Below the pieces are notes generated by a model that was not told the origin of the DNA, ran no database searches, and saw only the letters and a list, made by a program, of their open reading frames with translations. Shown here piece after piece: positions 5,743-12,624 of a stretch of DNA of 12,734 nt. The stretch is from Magnetovibrio sp. (lineage in GTDB: Bacteria > Pseudomonadota > Alphaproteobacteria > Rhodospirillales > Magnetovibrionaceae). Both the position numbers and the translations under genes were made by a program. Positions within the stretch are counted from its first letter, which is position 1. Every line of letters starts with the position of its first letter. The stretch spans positions 1 to 12,734 of the forward strand of contig JAESSV010000148.1 of assembly GCA_016763895.1 (NCBI GenBank), written 5' to 3'.

Positions 5743-8069
5743 ACCGTTTTGCCCTTTCATGGTTGATGTGCATATTTACATTTTTGTTGTTGGCCGTCTT
5801 TGTTGTCTCAAACCTAAATATTCGCACAGACTTGTCCTTTTTCTTGCCCGAAAATACATCTTTGGAAACATCTCTTTTATCATCAGCTTTGCAAAGTGAC
5901 CAAGGTGGAAGTTTACTTTTAATTGGCCTAGATGGCACCAATGCTAAAACCCTTGCCAAGGCCAGCCAAGACATCGCCCAACGTCTTGAGCAGAGTCAGC
6001 GATTTCACTTTATTGCAAATGGAACCCCGCGCCTTTCTGCCCATCAAATTCTTCAAGTGCGGAAATGGCGATATATTATTGGGCCATCTTGGAATGAACA
6101 GTCATTTTCACAAACGCAACTATCCAAAAAATTGAAAACATCCATCTATAAATTGGCCAGCACCCAAGGTTGGGCCTTTCGCGATCAGTTTGCATATGAT
6201 CCTTTAAACCGCATGGGGGATTTTATGCAATTTGGGGCATTCAACAAGCTCCCGGAATATAAATTTGGGGTTTGGATGGAACCAAAAAACAAGGGCTATA
6301 GGGCTTTAATTATGGCCTATGCAATAGCCCCGGCCAGTGATTTCATCCAACAAAATGGAATTCGCGATCTTTTAAATTCGTCGGCATCACCATGGGCAGA
6401 ACAAGGTGTTCACCTTCAATCCAGCGGCGTGGGTCTTTTTGCCTTAGACATTCGACAATACATTAAATCTGAAATGCAAGTTTTGAGCGGTTTAGCCACC
6501 GTATTGGTTTTAGGTTTTTTAGGATTAGTCTTTCGACGTTTCAGCATTCTAATTCTTTTGAGTTTGCCTTTGTGTGCCGCCATTATAATGGGTGCTGGCA
6601 TGGTACAATTGTTGTTTGGATATGTTCACGGGGTCGCCTTAACCTTTGGGGCCACGTTAATCGGTGTCGCTGTTGATTACCCCATTCACTTATTCACCCA
6701 CCAACGCAGGGGCGAAACAGCCCAACAGTCGGTCACACGTTTGGCCAAACCCTTGGCGTTAAGTGCACTGACAACCATTGCCGGGTTTTTGGTGTTAAGC
6801 CAGTCCAGTTTTTATGGATTAGCTCAATTAGGTGTTTTAGCTGGCACGGGAATTTTCACGGCGGCTATGGTTTCTTATTGGATATTACCCCATCTCATGG
6901 GACCGAACCTTCGGGCCCATGCAGACAATACGAGCTCATTTTGGGGGCAAATCCTCGTCAATCAAGCTTTCACAAAAAAGGTTCGAATGAGTTTGGCGAT
7001 TGTATCATTGGGAATTGTTGTTATGGGCTTACAAACATCCTCGCCCATTTGGGAAAATGACCTTAGCAATCTCAGTCCCATTTCCAAATCTAGCAAAGAT
7101 TTAGACCGCGATTTACGTGCAGCCTTGCGTGCGCCAGATGTGCGCCACATGATCATTGTCACAGGCAAGAGTGCGGATGACGTTTTAAAGCAGCAAGAAA
7201 AAATATTGCCGGCCCCTCAGAGCCTTGTTCAACACGGTCAATTAAACGGATTTTCTGCCGCAGCGTCCTTATTGCCGAGCCAATCCGTTCAACAGGATCG
7301 CCAAGACGCCCTGCCGGATCGTATTACCCTTAACAAAGATTTTAAGACAGCTACCATAGAGAATGATTTGGATTTTAATCTTTTCAAAGGCTTTATAGAC
7401 GAGATTTCCCAACAAAAAAACCTTTCAACGATCACCGCCAATGATTTTTTTCAAAGTCCATTGGGTTGGCGTTTAAGCCCCATATTACAAAAAGTGGATA
7501 ACACAAAATGGATGGGGCGCATTTTATTAAATGGACCTAAAAACATCGCGGCATTAAAGGATTTCAACTCTGGTGATGATGTTGTGAAATATGTAGATTT
7601 AAAAATGACTGCAAACACTATCGTCACTCAGTACCGAGAAGAAGCAATATTATGGCTTTATTTAGGAGGAGCGGTGTCTTTATTGTGTTTGATTCTTGGT
7701 TTTATGAATATTCGTCACGCCATACTTGCAGCCCTACCTGCTGCGAGCGCCATCGGTGTTACCGTTTGTGCTTTGTTAACGCTGGGTGTCTCATTGTCAT
7801 TATTTCACCTCTTGGCCCTGTTGATGGTGGCAGGCATTGGCATTGACTACGCCCTATTTTTCAATACATTTCAAGGTAGCCAAGAAGATCACAAACTCAG
7901 TCTTCGGGCCATTATCTTGTGTAATGTAACAACTATTTTAGTCTTTGCTGTTTTGGCTTTTTCAACAACACCCGTACTTTCCGGAATTGGTTTGACGGTA
8001 TCCATCGGGGCGGCATTCAGCTTGATGTTCACCTTTGCCTATGGAAACACTGCCAAAGGAGTTGCATGA
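5739..8069 (+). CDS. MMPL/RND-family exporter
   Basis: A 776-residue inner-membrane exporter with the RND/MMPL two-fold layout: one membrane segment (residues 7-26), a periplasmic domain (about 27-245), five segments (about 246-390), another segment (416-433), a second periplasmic domain (about 434-634) and a final group (about 635-768). Each half has the intramembrane acidic residue of the MMPL family: GVAVDYPIH (Asp313) and GIGIDYALFF (Asp703), the expected proton-relay positions. In the APE setting it probably moves the polyene lipid, together with the LolA-like protein. The start at 5739 overlaps the previous stop as ATGA. Its end overlaps the KS start; AAAGGAG just upstream serves the KS. 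Substrate is inferred from neighbours. Confidence 0.93.
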   Translation: MNRFALSWLMCIFTFLLLAVFVVSNLNIRTDLSFFLPENTSLETSLLSSALQSDQGGSLLLIGLDGTNAKTLAKASQDIAQRLEQSQRFHFIANGTPRLSAHQILQVRKWRYIIGPSWNEQSFSQTQLSKKLKTSIYKLASTQGWAFRDQFAYDPLNRMGDFMQFGAFNKLPEYKFGVWMEPKNKGYRALIMAYAIAPASDFIQQNGIRDLLNSSASPWAEQGVHLQSSGVGLFALDIRQYIKSEMQVLSGLATVLVLGFLGLVFRRFSILILLSLPLCAAIIMGAGMVQLLFGYVHGVALTFGATLIGVAVDYPIHLFTHQRRGETAQQSVTRLAKPLALSALTTIAGFLVLSQSSFYGLAQLGVLAGTGIFTAAMVSYWILPHLMGPNLRAHADNTSSFWGQILVNQAFTKKVRMSLAIVSLGIVVMGLQTSSPIWENDLSNLSPISKSSKDLDRDLRAALRAPDVRHMIIVTGKSADDVLKQQEKILPAPQSLVQHGQLNGFSAAASLLPSQSVQQDRQDALPDRITLNKDFKTATIENDLDFNLFKGFIDEISQQKNLSTITANDFFQSPLGWRLSPILQKVDNTKWMGRILLNGPKNIAALKDFNSGDDVVKYVDLKMTANTIVTQYREEAILWLYLGGAVSLLCLILGFMNIRHAILAALPAASAIGVTVCALLTLGVSLSLFHLLALLMVAGIGIDYALFFNTFQGSQEDHKLSLRAIILCNVTTILVFAVLAFSTTPVLSGIGLTVSIGAAFSLMFTFAYGNTAKGVA

Positions 8070-9253
8070 AAAACCTAGACCTTGCCATCACATGTTTCAC
8101 AACAGTTTGTGCGTTAGGCACGGGCCGTGTAGCCATGATTAAAGCCTTACAAAGCAATCAAAGTGGATTGGTCGCCCAAACAATTCCAGGATGTTCTGAC
8201 ACAACATATTTGGGTAAAGTTTCGGGCTTGGATGATGTTGAAATCCCTCAACACCTCACTGCATTTGATTGCCGTAATAACAGACTTGCTGAGGTCACGT
8301 TGCTGGCAGATGATTTCATCGGTTCTGTTGATCAAGCCAAGAAACAATTTGGTGCCAATCGTATTGCCGTAGTGTTGGGAACCAGTACATCGGGAGCCAG
8401 CACCGGAGAAGAGGCCTATGCTCAACAAGATGAGCATAGTCAATTCCCGAGCTCTTTTGATTACGCCCATACGCAAGAATTATCATCCCTTTCAAGTTAT
8501 GTCCGTGAACGCCTTGGATTAACGGGTCTGTCGTACACCATTTCAACGGCCTGTTCGTCCAGTACAAAAAGTTTTGCCGATGCCGCATTGTTAATATCCA
8601 CCGGACTAGCCGACGCAGTGGTCGTGGGCGGCGTGGACACCTTGTGCGGGAGCTCGATCCGTGGATTTTACGGGCTAGAACTATTATCCCCGACACCCTG
8701 TTGTCCCAACGATGTCACCAGTCGAGGCATTTCCATTGGCGAAGCCGGGGGATTTGCCTTGCTTCAACGGCGCAACGAAAACACAGACATTCAATTGCTA
8801 GGATTTGGGGAAAGCACAGATGCTTATCACATGTCCTCCCCCCACCCCGAAGGTTTAGGAGCTGAAATAGCTATCCAGAAAGCACTTGAAATGTCCGGCC
8901 TCAACCCAAATCAAATTGATTATGTCAACTTGCATGGTACAGGAAGTGCGGCCAACGATCAGATCGAAGATAAAGTCATTACAAAAATATTGGGAACACA
9001 GGTTCCGGTTAGCTCTACAAAGGGATGGACAGGCCATACATTGGGGGCCGCAGGCATCATCGACAGTGCCATTTGTTTTTTAGCCTTAGAACACAGTTTG
9101 ATTTTCGGAAATTTAAATTTGAGCACCAAAAACCCCGCCTTTCAAAGCAACATTGTCAAACATACATATGATCACCCGTTGCAAACTGTCATGACGAATA
9201 ATTTTGGTTTTGGTGGCAATAACTGCACATTAATTTTCGGCCAAGCATCATGA
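8066..9253 (+). CDS. 3-ketoacyl-ACP synthase (active KS of the KS:CLF pair)
   Basis: A 395-residue condensing enzyme with a full Cys-His-His triad: Cys163 in STACSSS, His290 in NLHGTGS and His324 in STKGWTGHTLGAAG. NNFGFGGNN near the C-terminus is the usual KS loop. It catalyses decarboxylating condensation of malonyl-ACP with the acyl chain, extending the polyene. It resembles the ApeO-type KS of aryl polyene clusters and is directly followed by a Cys-less KS-like protein, the usual KS:CLF arrangement of type II systems. The ATG at 8066 overlaps the exporter stop (ATGA) and has a good ribosome binding site (AAAGGAG). Its stop overlaps the next gene (ATGA). It is the only KS with a complete triad in the window. 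Confidence 0.95.
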   Translation: MKNLDLAITCFTTVCALGTGRVAMIKALQSNQSGLVAQTIPGCSDTTYLGKVSGLDDVEIPQHLTAFDCRNNRLAEVTLLADDFIGSVDQAKKQFGANRIAVVLGTSTSGASTGEEAYAQQDEHSQFPSSFDYAHTQELSSLSSYVRERLGLTGLSYTISTACSSSTKSFADAALLISTGLADAVVVGGVDTLCGSSIRGFYGLELLSPTPCCPNDVTSRGISIGEAGGFALLQRRNENTDIQLLGFGESTDAYHMSSPHPEGLGAEIAIQKALEMSGLNPNQIDYVNLHGTGSAANDQIEDKVITKILGTQVPVSSTKGWTGHTLGAAGIIDSAICFLALEHSLIFGNLNLSTKNPAFQSNIVKHTYDHPLQTVMTNNFGFGGNNCTLIFGQAS

Positions 9254-10041
9254 CAAAATTACATGCACACATAAAAGGGATCAGTATTATTGGCCCGGGA
9301 CTTAACGATTGGTCCGAAACGCAACGCATTTTTTCAGGTCAGGAGACTTGGCAAGGTGCACCAACTATAATTGCGCCCCCTGAAATTGTATCCCCCCGCG
9401 AAAGACGAAGGACCAGCCCGGCCATGCGTTTGGCCTTAAACACAGCTTTGGCCGCCTGTGAACACGCGAATGCTGACCCTAAAAACACCGTCAGTGTTTT
9501 TTCAAGTGCCATTGGTTCAGGATCGGTTACAGAACGTATTTTCACAGCCCTAGATACGGACTTAAAACAAGTATCCCCCACTGATTTTCACAATTCTGTT
9601 CACAATGCGGCGGCAGGGTATTGGTCCATTGGCACCCAAAGCCATACCGCTTCCACATCTATTTCCGCAGGCGATTTTGGGTTTGGGGTTGGTCTGATTC
9701 ATGCCTTGATGCAAGTTGCCTTGCAAAAACACGACGTCTTATTGGTCTGTTTTGAACACCCATTTTCAGGCCCACTTCACGCGGCGCGGCCCTTGGGCGA
9801 TGCAATGGGAATTGGTCTTGTTTTAAGTACAAGCGGTTTAGGCCCGCACATCACGGCAAGTTTTGATCAAGGCGATCAACAACTCACACGCCCAAACCAT
9901 TTAGAACTGGCCGATAAATGTGAACTGAACCCGCCCGCCAGATCCTTGGCATTACTTGAACATCTCGCCCTGAAAAAAACAGGGACCGTTTATATTCCCC
10001 ACAGTTTTGACCGTATGCTTAAGGTCGAGGTTATGCCATGA
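9250..10041 (+). CDS. KS-like chain-length factor without catalytic Cys (ApeC-like)
   Basis: A 263-residue protein of the beta-ketoacyl synthase N-terminal-like family (PF13723 type). Family marks are SPRERRRTSPAMRLAL (48-63), VSVFSSAIGSG (81-91), SPTDFHNSVHNAAAGYWSI (109-127) and TSISAGDFGFG (136-146). The nucleophile region reads S-I-S-A-G with no Cys, and the protein lacks the C-terminal KS half with the two His. Such proteins pair with an active KS and are thought to shape the pocket that sets chain length; in the characterised Xenorhabdus APE system the equivalent pair is ApeO:ApeC. Its position right after the KS, sharing ATGA, fits a 1:1 complex. Catalysis of its own is not expected. 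Confidence 0.85.
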   Translation: MTKLHAHIKGISIIGPGLNDWSETQRIFSGQETWQGAPTIIAPPEIVSPRERRRTSPAMRLALNTALAACEHANADPKNTVSVFSSAIGSGSVTERIFTALDTDLKQVSPTDFHNSVHNAAAGYWSIGTQSHTASTSISAGDFGFGVGLIHALMQVALQKHDVLLVCFEHPFSGPLHAARPLGDAMGIGLVLSTSGLGPHITASFDQGDQQLTRPNHLELADKCELNPPARSLALLEHLALKKTGTVYIPHSFDRMLKVEVMP

Positions 10042-10472
10042 ATGACCGCTCAAAGATTGCAGATCTTATTCCCCATGGTGGGGACATGGTGTTGTTGCAA
10101 AACATCATAGATTTTAGTGATGACCATGTGATCACAAGCACGCTTAGCCACCTTGACCTTAAAAACCCCCTTCGCTTCCAAGGGCGTTTAACAGCCTTCG
10201 CCGGGGTCGAATACGGGGCCCAAGCCATGGCTGTTTATGGCGGCCTAACGGGCGGCAATACAGCGGGGTATCTTTCCACGTTGAGCAACATTACATTTCA
10301 TGTTCAGTATTTAGATGATGTCCAAGGGGCCTTGACTGTCGAGGCTGATAAAACTTTAAGCAATGGTCAAGTTATGGCTTATGATTTTCGTATCAAAAAT
10401 GAACAAGGACATTTGTTAGTGGGTGGACAAGGTCTCATCTTCCTAACAAACGAAACCAAAGGCCAAACTTAA
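10038..10472 (+). CDS. Second hotdog-fold dehydratase (ApeP-like)
   Basis: A 144-residue hotdog-family protein of the COG4706 (predicted 3-hydroxylacyl-ACP dehydratase) type. The catalytic His is in LIPHGGDMVLL (His13), and the acidic partner is probably Glu58 in AGVEYGAQAMAVYGG, the pattern seen in APE-cluster dehydratases. The second half holds the central strands (LSNITFHVQYLDDVQGALTVEA, DFRIKNEQGHLLVGGQGLIFL). It would dehydrate 3-hydroxyacyl-ACP, possibly as a mixed complex with the short dehydratase at 3961. Start and previous stop share ATGA; the ketoreductase follows after two bases. Confidence 0.87.
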   Translation: MNDRSKIADLIPHGGDMVLLQNIIDFSDDHVITSTLSHLDLKNPLRFQGRLTAFAGVEYGAQAMAVYGGLTGGNTAGYLSTLSNITFHVQYLDDVQGALTVEADKTLSNGQVMAYDFRIKNEQGHLLVGGQGLIFLTNETKGQT

Positions 10473-10474
10473 TA

Positions 10475-11203
10475 ATGCAAACCCAAAAACGAGCCTTAAT
10501 TACAGGAGCCAGCGGGTCCCTTGGTCAAGCCATGTGCCGAGCCTTGGCCAAGGACGGGTATTACATCATCGCCCATGCCAATTCTAACCCGGATGCGGCC
10601 AAGGCCTTGGTCACTGATTTACACAAAGAAGGCCACCAAGCCACCACCATCACCTTTGACGTTACGGATGCACAGGCTTGCCAAAATGCCTTGGCCAAAA
10701 TGCTGGACGACGGCCCCATTCAAACCGTCGTATCAAATGCAGGCGTACATGACGATGCCCCCATGGCCGGAATGTCGGCTGACCAATGGAACAGAGTTAT
10801 TGATGTTTCCTTGAACGGTTTTTTCAATGTGGTCCAACCCTTGCTTTTACCCATGATGAAAACCCGTTGGGGTCGCGTCGTTGCAATTTCTTCGGTTAGT
10901 GGACTTATTGGAAACCGGGGCCAAGCCAATTATGCCGCTGCCAAGGCAGGTTTGCATGGGGCCGTAAAATCTTTGTCCTTGGAATATGCAAGCCGGGGCA
11001 TTACGGCAAATGCTGTGGCACCGGGTATTATCGCCACACCCGAAACTGAAAGCCTGTTTTCAGCCGGTCGTTTGAAAGACTTGGTCCCCATGCAACGGGC
11101 AGGAACACCTGAAGACGTCGCTAGCACTGTTCAATTTTTGACGTCTGACAAGTCATCGTATATTTCGGGTCAAATTATTTCCGTAAACGGTGGCATGGCT
11201 TAA
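10475..11203 (+). CDS. FabG-type 3-ketoacyl-ACP reductase (last gene of operon)
   Basis: A 242-residue short-chain dehydrogenase/reductase of normal FabG length. It has the Rossmann loop TGASGSLG (10-17), FDVTD (61-65), NAG (88-90), catalytic Ser140 in ISSVSG, Tyr153 and Lys157 in NYAAAKAG, and a C-terminal YISGQIISVNGGMA. It reduces the 3-ketoacyl-ACP made by the KS with NAD(P)H, giving the substrate for the dehydratases. The position after the KS, CLF and dehydratase matches the ApeQ-type ketoreductase; a housekeeping FabG is less likely because of the operon. Start is at ATG 10475, two bases after the previous stop. It is followed by the terminator at 11219-11251. Confidence 0.93.
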   Translation: MQTQKRALITGASGSLGQAMCRALAKDGYYIIAHANSNPDAAKALVTDLHKEGHQATTITFDVTDAQACQNALAKMLDDGPIQTVVSNAGVHDDAPMAGMSADQWNRVIDVSLNGFFNVVQPLLLPMMKTRWGRVVAISSVSGLIGNRGQANYAAAKAGLHGAVKSLSLEYASRGITANAVAPGIIATPETESLFSAGRLKDLVPMQRAGTPEDVASTVQFLTSDKSSYISGQIISVNGGMA

Positions 11204-11218
11204 ACCTAATAAGAAAAA

Positions 11219-11251
11219 AACGGCGCAAACAGCCAATGGCCCTGCGCCGTT
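11219..11251. terminator. Bidirectional Rho-independent terminator between convergent genes
   Basis: A perfect 9-bp stem, AACGGCGCA (11219-11227) with TGCGCCGTT (11243-11251), encloses a 15-base loop that itself contains GCC-AAT-GGC (11232-11240). On the minus strand the stem is followed by a run of seven T, so it is a strong terminator for the lipoprotein gene (stop at 11274). On the plus strand the tail is weaker (TTCTTTAAAAA), but it lies 15 bases after the ketoreductase stop and probably also ends the operon. Confidence 0.85.
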
Positions 11252-11273
11252 CTTTAAAAATATATAGCTTAAA

Positions 11274-11663
11274 CTACATAGAAGATACTTGTGACTTGAT
11301 AGCATGTTCTAAATTTTGAACCCAGCCATTATAATTGCTGTGAATATTTGTTCCGTTGTAATTTAAATTTGTACTGTCTGCATAGGTAATGCTGAAGTTT
11401 TCTGTATCATACTTAATGTCTACTACTGCACGATGGGTACGAAGGATCAAAGTCCCCATAATTTTTCCATCTCTTACTTTTTTCATTTGCCAGCCCAATG
11501 ATGCACCCGCGCGGCGAATAGCTGTGCCAACTTGCTCAACCGTTGCACCACTATCAACCATCAACGGACTTTCAATTACGTTGTAAACAATGCCCGAACG
11601 ACAAGCCGTAATGGCCAAGCCAACCAAAACAACAGCAAAAAAACGAGTGATATTAGATTTCAT
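11274..11663 (-). CDS. Small predicted lipoprotein, function unknown
   Basis: A 129-residue protein with a lipoprotein signal peptide: MKSNITR, a hydrophobic core (FFAVVLVGLAI) and a lipobox ending in ITAC with Cys21 as the lipidated residue. The mature part is an alpha/beta domain with ESPLMVDSG, VGTAIRRAGASLGWQMKKV, DGKIMGTLILR, AVVDIKYDTENFSITY and a conserved-looking TNLNYNGTNIHSNYNGWVQNL. I recall this ending from small lipoproteins of other Proteobacteria, but no function is known to me. The start is ATG 11663, preceded by AAGGGGAAAG; the longer reading to 11726 would destroy the signal peptide. It ends at a strong terminator and has its own upstream region with repeats. It faces the polyene operon and need not belong to it. 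Confidence 0.85.
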   Translation of the reverse strand: MKSNITRFFAVVLVGLAITACRSGIVYNVIESPLMVDSGATVEQVGTAIRRAGASLGWQMKKVRDGKIMGTLILRTHRAVVDIKYDTENFSITYADSTNLNYNGTNIHSNYNGWVQNLEHAIKSQVSSM

Positions 11664-11675
11664 AGGTCTTTCCCC

Positions 11676-11689
11676 TTTATGATCATAAA
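11676..11689. promoter_or_regulatory. 14-bp perfect palindrome before the lipoprotein gene
   Basis: TTTATGATCATAAA is fully self-complementary and lies just upstream of the ribosome binding site of the minus-strand lipoprotein gene. It could be an operator for a dimeric regulator or a small mRNA hairpin. It could also be chance in an AT-rich stretch. Confidence 0.35.
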
Positions 11690-11703
11690 ACATGTAAAAA
11701 ATA

Positions 11704-11722
11704 TGCCCGATATTGCCCGATA
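11704..11722. repeat. Tandem 9-bp direct repeat with 10-bp period
   Basis: TGCCCGATA occurs at 11704-11712 and again at 11714-11722, separated by one T. On the minus strand this is TATCGGGCA twice, upstream of the lipoprotein gene and roughly between a weak TTGTGT and a CATATT. A one-turn spacing suits a regulator contacting one face of the helix. A simple duplication without function is also possible. Confidence 0.6.
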
Positions 11723-11748
11723 ACACAACCTTTGAGGCCCCCGTATTT

Positions 11749-12522
11749 TTAAGTTTTTTTACATTTTTCCCGCAATAATTGATACAGGCCTTGGGGATAC
11801 ATGGCGCGACTAATCAATTGCCAAGCCACCATGCGTACAATCAAAACAATGTCAGCTACGGGTCTAAAATGGCTGGGACGGTGATTTTCAGAATCGTATA
11901 TGGCGGGAATTGGCACAGCATGGCTTTTGATTCCAGAACGGGCCGCCCGGATCAAAATCTCACTTTCAAAAACAAAACTGCGATCTCGGTCATGTGAAAT
12001 GGACGTGTTTCGTAATAATTCAGTCGGATAAAACCTAAACCCACTTTGGCTGTCTTCTATGGCGTATCCTGCCGCCCAAGAAATCCAAAAATTGGCAATT
12101 TCATTTGCCCTTAGGCGTTCTGGTGGAAATTGTTCCCGGTCATGCAAACGCGAACCAATAATAATCTGGCCCGGATGTTGTTGATAGGCCTCAATCATTT
12201 TAGAAATATCTTCGGGTTGATGTTGCCCGTCACCATCAAGCGTCACCACACCCGCAATATCGGGGTCTGATAAGGCGGCCTTAAACCCCGTCATAAGGCT
12301 GGCTGCCTTTCCGCTGTTGGTTTCATGGCAAATGACTTGAACATCTAAATATTTTAAGGCTTCGACTGTGCCATCTGTTGAGCCATCGTCAACGACGATT
12401 AATTTTACATTCTGAGCTAAAACACGTTTTGCCACGTCTGCTATGCTTAAAACTTCATTATAGGCCGGAATCAGTGCAACCACTTTTTGGTTGTGGTCGT
12501 TAGTTTGGTCAATTTCAATCAC
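11749..12522 (-). CDS. Family 2 glycosyltransferase (DPM1-like)
   Basis: A 257-residue GT-A fold glycosyltransferase. Motifs: VVALIPAYNE (14-23), LIVVDDGSTDGT (41-52), NSGKAASLMTGF (69-80), TLDGDGQHQPED with the metal-binding D-x-D (Asp96, Asp98), IIIGSRL, then QSGFRFY and FVFESEILIRAARSG. The layout is like polyprenyl-phosphate sugar transferases, but without extra C-terminal membrane spans beyond one hydrophobic stretch (PVADIVLIVRMVAWQLI). It could glycosylate a lipid carrier, an envelope polymer or the polyene lipid; only proximity links it to the pathway. The GTG start at 12522 is chosen because AAAGG lies 10 bases upstream; a TTG at 12543 would add seven residues without a ribosome binding site. 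Confidence 0.88.
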   Translation of the reverse strand: MIEIDQTNDHNQKVVALIPAYNEVLSIADVAKRVLAQNVKLIVVDDGSTDGTVEALKYLDVQVICHETNSGKAASLMTGFKAALSDPDIAGVVTLDGDGQHQPEDISKMIEAYQQHPGQIIIGSRLHDREQFPPERLRANEIANFWISWAAGYAIEDSQSGFRFYPTELLRNTSISHDRDRSFVFESEILIRAARSGIKSHAVPIPAIYDSENHRPSHFRPVADIVLIVRMVAWQLISRAMYPQGLYQLLREKCKKT

Positions 12523-12539
12523 AATATACAAAGCCTTTG

Positions 12540-12568
12540 ACAATAAGCAAAACTTGGCAACAATAAGC
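12540..12568. repeat. Pair of 9-bp direct repeats, 20-bp period, before a TATAAT
   Basis: ACAATAAGC occurs at 12540-12548 and 12560-12568, exactly 20 bases apart, and the second copy abuts the TATAAT at 12569. The repeats lie in the divergent region between the glycosyltransferase and the secreted-protein gene. Two-turn spacing beside a -10 element without a properly spaced -35 suggests activator sites, but this is inference. Confidence 0.6.
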
Positions 12569-12574
12569 TATAAT
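12569..12574 (+). promoter_or_regulatory. Candidate -10 element (TATAAT) for the rightward secreted protein gene
   Basis: A perfect TATAAT lies 50 bases before the TTG start at 12625. No good -35 box is found at 16-18 bases; TTGACA at 12537-12542 is 26 bases away, too far for a standard promoter. The direct repeats occupy the missing -35 area. Confidence 0.4.
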
Positions 12575-12576
12575 GT

Positions 12577-12607
12577 AAGGTTGTATTAATATTTGCAACA
12601 AATAATT
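12577..12607 (-). promoter_or_regulatory. Possible promoter of the glycosyltransferase gene
   Basis: On the minus strand TTGCAA is followed after 17 bases by CATTAT, each matching the sigma-70 consensus at four of six positions, some 50-60 bases before the chosen GTG. Position is approximate. The match is weak. Confidence 0.25.
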
Positions 12608-12624
12608 TAAAGAGAACTGTACAC

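Noticed and set aside
8147..8696. Overlapping minus-strand open frames of 109 and 126 codons inside the KS gene
   Set aside because: They lie opposite a well-conserved KS coding sequence, show no domain or ribosome binding site, and are shadow frames.
12537..12574. TTGACA (12537) with TATAAT (12569) as a standard sigma-70 promoter
   Set aside because: The spacer is 26 bases, far from the usual 16-18.
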